Part shown: piece after piece, positions 58,046-64,000 of the stretch
Layout of the letters: every line of letters begins with the position of its first letter
Position numbering within the stretch: position 1 is the first letter of the stretch
The notes under the pieces: model-generated
Told to the model about the DNA's origin: nothing
The model's input: the letters and a program-made list of their open reading frames with translations, nothing else
Database searches by the model: none
NCBI RefSeq assembly: GCF_003412455.1
Contig: NZ_QTJU01000002.1
Span: 744,001-808,000 of the forward strand
DNA: 64,000 bases
From: Deminuibacter soli
GTDB lineage: Bacteria; Bacteroidota; Bacteroidia; Chitinophagales; Chitinophagaceae
Reading direction: 5' to 3'
Translations under genes and position numbers: made by a program

Positions 58046-58786
58046 TGGGCAGATAGGGAGATGGTTGAGGGGGACCCGTTGGCAGATCAGATGCGCAGGT
58101 TCTCTCCATACAACTACGCATTTGATAACCCAATAAAGTACATTGATAACGATGGAATGCTACCAGTCCCCTCATGGCTTAGGGAAACATGGTTTGCTAT
58201 TTCACATCCTATTGCTGCTAATGATATAGGTTCGTACAAAAAAGGGGCCTCCAATATCTCTACAAATGCTGTGAGATTTTCTACACGCGGAGTGTCTGCT
58301 GAATCAGAATCAATACTAAAGGAAAATAAAGATAAGGGCAATGAAAATAAGGGCAATGAAAATAAGGGATCGCAGATAAACGCAGTTCGGCATACATTAT
58401 GGCAGGCTGCCATCGCAAGTAAATATGGGGCTGCTGTAGCTAAAGAAGCAGGCGATGCACACGAAGATAATCCAGATGCAATAAAGGGGCAATCGTTTGC
58501 CCAATTATTAGACAAGAAATTTAGTTCATCTGAAAAGGCTGATGAAGCCATTGATCTATCTAATAATGAAACAGGTAGGAATATAGGAACGGATAATAAA
58601 GGTGCTGGTATGAAAGATTTAGCAGGAAAGGTATTAGATACTTTTGCTCAGATAGGGTTATATACATCTTATTTAGACGATCAAGGGAATACAAGGATAA
58701 CTGTCACCAAAATTACACCTGAACAGTATAAGCAATTGCTGGATGTAATTAAAACGCTAGATAACACAGGTCGTACTATCTATTAA
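57336..58786 (+). pseudogene. displaced Rhs C-terminus (orphan tip module), frameshifted
   Basis: The first part (57336-58045) copies the main Rhs core. Near 58063 one G is missing from a GGG run, so the core is out of frame with the following tip. The repaired junction would read [12 protein letters not shown]. The tip (58061-58786) gives [18 protein letters not shown] and then a new domain with [27 protein letters not shown] and DLSNNETGR. This resembles the DUF6973-like pattern of conserved H, AHE and NNE residues. There is no own start or promoter. It is a silent alternative tip for the main Rhs gene. Confidence 0.75.
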
Positions 58787-58795
58787 ATAGATAAT

Positions 58796-59143
58796 ATGAA
58801 AGCATTAAAATATTGCATTGTATCAATGTTGATTATTTTTTCAAGCTGTACCGGGAAAGCAAAGTTTGATAAAACTATGTGGCAGACAAAGGATGATATG
58901 GAATATCCATATCGAAATAAAATGCTTAATGACTTAATAAAAAATTACAAGTTAGCAGGGATTAGATACACTGATTTAATAAATCTACTAGGGAAGCCGC
59001 AATTTAAAGATAGTTCGTCAATTGCCTACGAGGTAATTACCCGTTATGATGCGATTGACCCAAATTATACAAAGAGGTTAGATTTTACCTTTTCAGGCGA
59101 TTCTATAATAACCTCATTTAAGATTGCGGAATGGAAGAAATAA
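58796..59143 (+). CDS. lipoprotein, candidate immunity protein for the displaced tip
   Basis: The 115-residue protein has a lipoprotein signal (MKALKYCIVSMLIIFSSC, Cys18). The mature part (MLNDLIKNYKLAGIRYTDLI followed by NLLGKPQ) has a BamE/SmpA-like start with a helix pair and then strands (RLDFTFSGDSIITSFKI). It follows the orphan tip by 9 bases. The role is inferred from its place. Confidence 0.55.
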   Translation: MKALKYCIVSMLIIFSSCTGKAKFDKTMWQTKDDMEYPYRNKMLNDLIKNYKLAGIRYTDLINLLGKPQFKDSSSIAYEVITRYDAIDPNYTKRLDFTFSGDSIITSFKIAEWKK

Positions 59144-59144
59144 A

Positions 59145-59267
59145 CTTGCCCTGTTAGGTACTGTTATTGCCGTTGGTATATGGGAAACTGTTAAATGGGG
59201 AGCTGCAATTTTTGCTGTGCCTGAAACATTAGGAGGAACACTAAGTGTGGCAGCGGCATTACCTTAA
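59145..59267 (+). pseudogene. toxin-tail remnant 2
   Basis: Immediately after the lipoprotein stop, 40 codons without a start read LALLGTVIAVGIWETVKWGA and then VPETLGGTLSVAAALP before a TAA. This is the typical hydrophobic end of a longer Rhs or pretoxin domain whose front is missing. Confidence 0.5.
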
Positions 59268-59275
59268 CAGAAAAA

Positions 59276-59880
59276 ATGGTATTTATGATAAATTTCAAGA
59301 AAGAGGTTGCCAAAGAACTACCATATAATAGAGCGCAATATCTTGACTTTTTTGATGATGATTCGTCCCATTTATCTGTTACATGGTATGGCATTTCATT
59401 TCAGTTATCCAGTTCTATCGAAAAAAAGGCGTAATGTTAACGACGTTTGTTGAGGTGTATGAACGTCTACTTACTAATATAATATCCAAGCTTGATAATG
59501 GAGGGAATTGGATTGTAAATCATGAAGATAAGGACTTGCATTGGTTGCCTAATAATGAGAATAATTTAGGCCATTTACGAGCCTTTTTCAAGGATAGTGA
59601 CGTTCCTGGTTCTTTTAAGGGGGCACTCGTTATTTCGAAAAGTAATTTATTAGGATTAGTCCATGACCTACTCCTATATCCACATGTGGTGTTTAATAAA
59701 GAAGGATTTCTGTATAAGGATTTGAATATTTCGCACGGTGAGATAAAATTTATTATAAAAATATCCGGTCATTTGAATGTTGATTTTCTTTCCACAGATC
59801 TAGCTATTTTGAGCGGAATTGTCGCAGACAATTCCGCTGATACTTTTGTTGTGAAAGCGTATCGTGGTACTTTATTATAG
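59276..59880 (+). pseudogene. candidate immunity gene split by a shift at an A7 tract
   Basis: ATG 59276 opens MVFMINFKKEVAKELPYNRA and stops at 59434. A second frame from ATG 59434 (MLTTFVEVYERLLTNIISKL) ends at 59880, overlapping by TAATG. Before the break the first frame reads IEKKA; a -1 shift at A-AAA-AAG gives IEKKGVMLTT and one continuous protein of about 200 residues. So it is either a broken gene, two coupled small genes, or a recoded gene. No family is recognised; the place after remnant 2 suggests immunity. Confidence 0.5.
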
Positions 59881-59886
59881 AGAGGA

Positions 59887-60117
59887 TTGGAAGACCAGAA
59901 CGAAGATATTTTTTCTAATCAGTACTATTTATATAACACGACAAACGGATTATTAAAGAAACTTGTGCAACCTAAAAAAATCGGTACCGGAATAACTGGA
60001 GTTTTTGTGCCGGAGCTAAAAGATGGTTCTCAGCTTTTTTTATATGCAAAAGACTTAGACAGCACGCAGCATAAATTAGCAATTGAAATGTTTAGAGCTA
60101 TCGGAGATGCAAAATAG
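59887..60117 (+). CDS. small hypothetical protein (76 aa), TTG start
   Basis: The 76-residue frame has only a TTG start, 9 bases after an in-frame stop. The product has YYLYNTTNGLLKKLVQPKKI and ends IEMFRAIGDAK. No family is recognised. It follows the split gene by 6 bases and is part of the row of small genes after the Rhs operon. Confidence 0.45.
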   Translation: MEDQNEDIFSNQYYLYNTTNGLLKKLVQPKKIGTGITGVFVPELKDGSQLFLYAKDLDSTQHKLAIEMFRAIGDAK

Positions 60118-60161
60118 CCGGGGCCAGAGTTGGTGATGGGGTAACAAACAGAAAACCGACA

Positions 60162-60176
60162 GTGGCCTGCCATATA
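60162..60176 (+). repeat. 15-base word shared with 62334-62348
   Basis: gtggcctgccatata occurs here and at 62334. Both lie in gene-poor gaps between small genes, and in both places one frame reads VACHI. It may be a trace of the same tip or module border. Confidence 0.4.
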
Positions 60177-60195
60177 TACGTAGCAAGAATAAATC

Positions 60196-60667
60196 ATGAA
60201 AACGATACTGATTTCTTTTTGGTTATTAAGCGCAGTTTTAGCTATTGCACAAAATAAGAATACTGCGATGCATTTGGGCGAACGCATGCCCCTTGAGAAA
60301 GGTTATGTGATTTATCGGGAAGAGAAAGAGACCTCGCACTATGTTAATCCGAATGAGGGGGTAGATATTTTGAGTGATAATATTTTAGATTCTGTTTTTT
60401 CTGTGTCTAATGGATCGATTTATAGTATATAATATCGATGCTGAAAAAGCAGTTACCATTCAAGGAGAAAGACTGAATGTTACTTATATTGGTAATTTTA
60501 GCACCGTAGGTTTGAAAGTTGGACTGCCAATTTCTAAAGGCCAATTTCTTTTTTTATCAAATTCTGGCTGTGGTGCATCGCCCCTCCATTTGACAATTGG
60601 AACTGATATCCGCATTTGGAATAGAACTGATATTTTGAGATATTTAAACGTAGCGCAAGGGCTGTAG
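60196..60667 (+). pseudogene. M23-like (lysostaphin-type) fold protein with signal peptide, frameshifted
   Basis: ATG 60196 opens a signal peptide (MKTILISFWLLSAVLAIAQN) and reads GVDILSDNILDSVFSVSNGS to TAA at 60432. The next frame continues YNIDAEKAVTIQGERLNVTY and ends at 60667. Together the strand order GVDI...G.V..I.G....Y.G...VGLPISKGQFLF...LHLTIG resembles an M23 peptidase domain. The first zinc His and the HxH are not kept (PLHLTI), so it would be inactive. The shift lies near 60428. Confidence 0.4.
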
Positions 60668-60791
60668 TTAAAGATTTCTGAGATGTACAAAATATAGCAG
60701 AAATTTTCGGGGAAAATGGTGAGAGACAGTGGCTGTTTAAATATCAGAGCTAAGTACATTAGAATTTGAACTGTAAAATAGGATTAAGGCT

Positions 60792-61202
60792 ATGAGAACT
60801 TTTAAAACTCTTTGGATTAATCTATTAGGTGTGTTTGTCTCGTTATTGGTTTATTCAACCATTAACAATTATTTTATTGACAGGACTGTTTCAAGAAATT
60901 TCTTTCAGGCAATAGTAGCTGCAGCATTTCTGATAGGGTTATATGGGATTCTATTTTGGATGTATTTTATCTTAATGTTGCTATTGCTCGATTTTGTCCT
61001 GGATATTAAAGCTCTAAAGAAGATTAGATACAAATTGTTCATCCAATGGCTTATAACGAGCTTACCTGTTTTGTATTGGGCATTACGATATGAGCAACAA
61101 CGTGTTTTCTTTTTAATTGCAATTGTATCCTTCTTTATCACACAAATTTTAAAGAAGTATTTAATAAAAAAAATCGCCAGTAAAGCTACCAGGGAGACTT
61201 AA
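60792..61202 (+). CDS. small membrane protein, candidate orphan immunity protein
   Basis: The 136-residue protein has four hydrophobic segments (LLGVFVSLLVYSTI; AIVAAAFLIGLYGILFWMYF; LFIQWLITSLPVLYW; FFLIAIVSFFITQIL) and a basic tail. It is AT-rich and has no recognised family. It lies between module remnants. Confidence 0.5.
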   Translation: MRTFKTLWINLLGVFVSLLVYSTINNYFIDRTVSRNFFQAIVAAAFLIGLYGILFWMYFILMLLLLDFVLDIKALKKIRYKLFIQWLITSLPVLYWALRYEQQRVFFLIAIVSFFITQILKKYLIKKIASKATRET

Positions 61203-61204
61203 TT

Positions 61205-61351
61205 GTTGCTTGTTTCAAAGTCGATCAATATCGTCTCTTCATATGGCTAAGAATGTTTGGGAGCAAGGCACAACCTAGCAAAGCTGTAACAAGTGTATGT
61301 GACAGCTTGTTCGGGCAAGCACCTGGGAAGTCTGTTAGCGTTAATTGGTAA
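61205..61351 (+). pseudogene. toxin-tail remnant 3
   Basis: An open frame with no start codon ends KAVTSVCDSLFGQAPGKSVS followed by VNW and TAA at 61349-61351. It sits 4 bases before the next small gene. It looks like the last third of another Rhs tip. Confidence 0.4.
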
Positions 61352-61423
61352 TACGATGAAGAAATTCTCATTTATTTTGCTTCTAGCAATTAGTATTTTA
61401 TCGTGCAAGGGAAAAATAGAACA

Positions 61424-62092
61424 ATGGACAAGATTGAATTACGGAATGGAAAAACAATTGAACGCCAATCCCTGACAAAGGAAGTCTACGAGGATTTACT
61501 GCGGAACGCAGAAAAACGAATGGATGGATTTGCCGGGCTTAAGATGGAAGTTGATGTTTTAAACGACAGACGAGTGCTGGTTGAAGAAAATGGGCATTAT
61601 ACGATATATTATAACTTACCGGATTTGCAGAACGTGATTAGCGACGTCAAAGAATTGGAGAATTCGTCTGAAATGCTTTTAAATAAAAATAGTTACGGCG
61701 AAAGATTTTCTGAGCATGTGGAAGAATTGGTCCGTGGTCTGCTGTCGGATTTGCAAATGACAGACGAAAAACTGGATGACAGTTTGTTGAAAAAAATTGA
61801 TAACAAAGTGAGGACGTTGGAGCATGGAGGACAAAGTTTTAATGAAGATCATTTGATCAACTATATAGCATTGATTGGCCTAATGTTGACAAAATATCAT
61901 GGCGCTGTATGGCAAATGGAAAAGGCTGATGATGGCGTGACATGGAATCCTTACCAAGTAAGAAATCAGGAAATTCAATTTTTTATCTACTTATATGAAG
62001 ACATTTTTATGAATAAAGTAAGTGCAGACATTGTTTATGAAGTCTATGCAACAATGGAGGATATTATTAAGTATAACTTGTTTAGGGTATAA
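61424..62092 (+). CDS. candidate orphan immunity protein (222 aa)
   Basis: The 222-residue acidic protein starts MDKIELRNGKTIERQSLTKE at ATG 61424. It is helical, with RSLEHV-like amphipathic segments (EHVEELVRGLLSDLQ) and YLYEDIFMNKVSADIVYEVY. An overlapping 39-codon frame from 61356 begins with a lipoprotein signal (MKKFSFILLLAISILSC) and reads into this gene in another frame, so the original gene may have had that signal and lost it by a shift. No family is recognised. Confidence 0.55.
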   Translation: MDKIELRNGKTIERQSLTKEVYEDLLRNAEKRMDGFAGLKMEVDVLNDRRVLVEENGHYTIYYNLPDLQNVISDVKELENSSEMLLNKNSYGERFSEHVEELVRGLLSDLQMTDEKLDDSLLKKIDNKVRTLEHGGQSFNEDHLINYIALIGLMLTKYHGAVWQMEKADDGVTWNPYQVRNQEIQFFIYLYEDIFMNKVSADIVYEVYATMEDIIKYNLFRV

Positions 62093-62093
62093 A

Positions 62094-62266
62094 ATGCCGT
62101 TATTTAGTGGAGGAGAAGATGTGTTAACTAATTATGAAAAAATAGATTTGGAGGTCTATTGGTCTATCCAGATGCAGATTTACAACTAGGTCGAAAGTCT
62201 TCCACTCGGAACAAAAATAAACGCAGTGAATTTTTTGAGCAAGTGAAAAAGGCTCTGAATACTTAA
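62094..62266 (+). pseudogene. small frameshifted gene or tail remnant 4
   Basis: ATG 62094 reads MPLFSGGEDVLTNYEKI and stops at 62189. After one extra A in the A6 tract at 62137-62142 the frame would continue NRFGGLLVYPDADLQLGRKS and end VKKALNT at 62266. The joined product is 57 residues with a smooth composition. Unknown family. Confidence 0.35.
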
Positions 62267-62333
62267 TTTGACTAACCTGACGTAAATAAGGGTATATAAG
62301 AAAAAAAGCCGTGCGCCATATTATATGTCAGCG

Positions 62334-62348
62334 GTGGCCTGCCATATA
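62334..62348 (+). repeat. 15-base word shared with 60162-60176
   Basis: Second copy of gtggcctgccatata. See the entry at 60162. Confidence 0.4.
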
Positions 62349-62413
62349 ATATACCTAAGAAGGCACTCCGCCGATAAGGGGCTGGGATCACTTATGTTTC
62401 ATGGCAGCATTTT

Positions 62414-62500
62414 TTGAAAAGCAAGCTAGATTGGGGCAACGTGAACAGCGGAGGCAAATTCGGGAAAAATACCATGCTCAATAATCATAGAAGTAGAATA
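62414..62500 (+). pseudogene. scrap of an Rhs/Cdi-type nuclease tip
   Basis: The frame reads KSKLDWGNVNSGGKFGKNTM immediately before the next gene. S-K-L-x-W-G-x-V-N is the start of a common RNase-like Rhs/CdiA tip. The rest is gone. Confidence 0.35.
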
Positions 62501-62748
62501 ATGTATAGTATTCGTTTTAACGGTTGGAAGCCAGGAGCAGAAAAGTTATCGCTGATTAAACTACTAAATGAGCGATGTAGTATTCCTCTAATTGAGGCAA
62601 AGGAGATAAAGGATAGGATTGTGGAATTTAATGATGCGACTATCGAAGTTTAGTTAGTGGTAAAGATGAGGCAATGTATTTGATGAAAGAAATAGAAGAG
62701 ATTGGATTTATAGTAGAACTTAAAACAATTAGTAGCGATTACCCTTAG
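62501..62748 (+). pseudogene. ribosomal L7/L12 C-terminal-like small protein, frameshifted
   Basis: ATG 62501 reads MYSIRFNGWKPGAEKLSLIK, then ERCSIPLIEAKEIKDRIVEF, and stops at 62653. In the -1 frame the protein continues VSGKDEAMYLMKEIEEIGFI and ends at 62748. The order strand, LSLIK, LIEAKEI, then SGKDEAMYLMKEIEEIG and VEL matches the L7/L12 C-terminal alpha/beta fold. The full product would be about 82 residues. It follows a nuclease-tip scrap, so it may be a former immunity gene. Confidence 0.5.
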
Positions 62749-62771
62749 TATCAAGTAATTTAAACTGTTTT

Positions 62772-63158
62772 ATGCTAGTAGTTTGCACATCTATCGAGCC
62801 TTCACAGAAACAAAAACAATTGTTAGGTAAGTATGCCAACAGGGCTTTTCATTTAACCATCGGAAAAAAGTATTTGGTCTTTGCCCTAACAATTGCATCA
62901 GAGAATGTGCATTATGTACAGATTCTCACTGACTACGGGCATTTAGTTAGTGTACCTTTTTTCTTATTCAGTTTCCTTGATTCCAGGGTATCCAGATATT
63001 GGGAGATGAGAACCTTTGAAGATGGTGTTGTCACATTTTGGCCTCCTTCATTTTACACAGAATTTTATCATGATGATCTTTTTGAAGAAATTGATTCTGT
63101 GGTTCAAGACTTTACACAAGTTAGAATCAGGCTTGAGCGTGAATTTGAAGTAAGTTAG
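62772..63158 (+). CDS. candidate orphan immunity protein (128 aa)
   Basis: The 128-residue protein begins MLVVCTSIEPSQKQKQLLGK. It has HLTIGKKYLVFALTIASENV and VSVPFFLFSFLDSRVSRYWE, and it ends with an acidic helix (DDLFEEIDSVVQDF). It is intact and AT-rich. Its pattern recalls small stand-alone immunity-like proteins in this phylum, but I cannot name a family. Confidence 0.5.
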   Translation: MLVVCTSIEPSQKQKQLLGKYANRAFHLTIGKKYLVFALTIASENVHYVQILTDYGHLVSVPFFLFSFLDSRVSRYWEMRTFEDGVVTFWPPSFYTEFYHDDLFEEIDSVVQDFTQVRIRLEREFEVS

Positions 63159-63159
63159 C

Positions 63160-63282
63160 AACAGCTCTTGGCTGAATCTTTCTATAAGTGAAAGGCAAAT
63201 TGTTAGGGTATATGCTTATAAAGCATTACATGATAAAAATCGCCCCTTGTTAATACCTTGGGCGGGATGGAAATTATTATAA
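63160..63282 (+). pseudogene. toxin-tail remnant 5
   Basis: A start-less open frame reads ISERQIVRVYAYKALHDKNR, then PLLIPWAGWKLL and TAA at 63280-63282. It stands directly between two small genes. It looks like the last part of another Rhs tip. Confidence 0.4.
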
Positions 63283-63328
63283 TCCTATGAAAACTTGTTA
63301 AAAGCAGATTGGACAAGATAATAGTGTG

Positions 63329-63817
63329 ATGGTAAACTTTTTAAAAATGATAAATAAGATTGCCGGAATATATGTTTTGCTTGGTAGCATTTCTATGTTT
63401 GTTATTCTTTTGTACTCTCTGGAGCCAAGTCAGCTGATTTTAAATAGTATTCCTTTAATTATAACAGTCCTGGTAGATTTGTTTTATTTCATTGCCGCTT
63501 TTCTTTTTGTCAGAAACCCAGAAAGAAAAAGAAACTTAATCGCCTTTCTTTTGTGTTTGACATTATATTCAATCCAGTTTCAATTGTGTGGTTTCTGCTT
63601 TAAAAATATGATAGGTCCCCTTGTTGAAATAGGTGTAAAAGGTATCGATGAATATCATTTTTTTTCCAAAGCTCGTTGGTTTGTGATAAAAATTTTAAAC
63701 GGGTATAATTCACAAACTATAGAGAACTATTTTTCAGTCAACATAATTCATATTTTACTATTGCTTATTGTTCTGCCAACTAACAGGGCTAAACTAAATC
63801 GCATAAAAGCTGGCTAA
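63329..63817 (+). CDS. small membrane protein, candidate orphan immunity protein
   Basis: The 162-residue protein (ATG 63329; a GTG just upstream) has four hydrophobic segments (IAGIYVLLGSISMFVILLYS; LIITVLVDLFYFIAAFLF; LIAFLLCLTLYSIQF; VNIIHILLLLIVLP). No family is recognised. It follows remnant 5 and precedes another Rhs core scrap. Confidence 0.5.
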   Translation: MVNFLKMINKIAGIYVLLGSISMFVILLYSLEPSQLILNSIPLIITVLVDLFYFIAAFLFVRNPERKRNLIAFLLCLTLYSIQFQLCGFCFKNMIGPLVEIGVKGIDEYHFFSKARWFVIKILNGYNSQTIENYFSVNIIHILLLLIVLPTNRAKLNRIKAG

Positions 63818-63846
63818 GCCAGAAGGCTGGTAATGACGTAAACAAC

Positions 63847-63876
63847 CAGGAACAAAAAGCCGAGATTCCCGGTTTT
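63847..63876 (+). repeat. 30-base scrap of Rhs core
   Basis: Bases 63847-63876 match main Rhs 53789-53816 with two single-base insertions. It marks the start of a further displaced module or the edge of a deletion, and it shows that the module array reaches the window's right end. Confidence 0.65.
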
Positions 63877-64000
63877 CCTTGAAGACGAAATATATTTACC
63901 TGTAAAAGTGGTTAGTTGCTTATGGTATATACCGGTATTTGCCGGACAGTCTGCGTGCACTGGTCAATTTCGCAAGTTGCAGGCGATGAGCATACATATT

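Noticed and set aside
55867-62748. All frame breaks as sequencing errors
   Set aside because: Possible for single sites, but over 12 kb of adjacent long coding sequence has no break, and several modules also lack start codons and fronts, which errors do not explain.
44708-64000. Type VI secretion or Tc-toxin origin for the Rhs locus
   Set aside because: There is no VgrG, Hcp, PAAR or TcA/TcB-like gene, and the large proteins have Sec signal peptides.

Overview
The window looks like chromosome from a member of the Bacteroidota, most likely the family Chitinophagaceae. The evidence is a SusC/SusD pair with a FecI/FecR-type sigma and anti-sigma pair, a type IX secretion C-terminal tail on a hydrolase, TAnnTTTG-type promoters, large Rhs proteins of the DUF6443 type beside a DUF5977 protein, and an IS481-family fragment. 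No species can be named from the sequence alone.

Layout. 1-9.5 kb holds mixed housekeeping genes: the end of a PQQ dehydrogenase, a ribosome hibernation factor, a RibD-like reductase, a large MscS channel, an RRM protein, a D-2-hydroxyacid dehydrogenase, a DUF4142 protein and a stand-alone condensation-type acyltransferase. 9.7-24.7 kb is a glycan-use locus. It has a secreted SGNH hydrolase with lectin domains, a GH76 lipoprotein with a ricin-type lectin, an ECF sigma factor divergent from a FecR anti-sigma factor, SusC with an STN domain, SusD, a DUF1735/discoidin lipoprotein and a GH2 beta-galactosidase. 25-29.8 kb holds a duplicated DoxX-like membrane protein, a cupin-carboxymuconolactone decarboxylase fusion, an FAD monooxygenase, an AraC regulator and tRNA-Val(TAC). 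30.1-34.5 kb is a tight operon: an ECF sigma factor, an outer-membrane barrel with an anti-sigma-like N-terminus, an OB-fold protein, a c-type haem lipoprotein, a YceI protein and a DUF5777 barrel. 34.7-44.3 kb holds single genes (Dabb, MFS, PAP2, metalloprotease, sulfatase, GNAT), a ParE-type toxin-antitoxin pair, two broken genes (VOC and DinB) and two copies of a mosaic intergenic repeat.

44.7-64 kb is the most unusual part. Two paralogous secreted coiled-coil proteins, a 1359-residue DUF5977 protein and a 1512-residue Rhs protein lie in a row, all with Sec signal peptides. The Rhs protein ends in a variable domain with a JAMM/JAB-type metalloprotease signature and is followed, with a 4-base overlap, by a small exported protein that is probably its immunity partner. 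Downstream the DNA becomes AT-rich. It contains an IS481 scrap, a frameshifted XRE regulator, a displaced second Rhs C-terminus whose core is almost identical to the main gene over about 710 ungapped bases, and then a row of short toxin-tail remnants each followed by a small candidate immunity gene. Several of these are frameshifted. A scrap of Rhs core reappears at the right edge. I read this as a polymorphic-toxin locus with a store of displaced toxin tips and orphan immunity genes, produced by repeated replacement of the Rhs C-terminus. Functions of the individual immunity candidates are inferred from position only.
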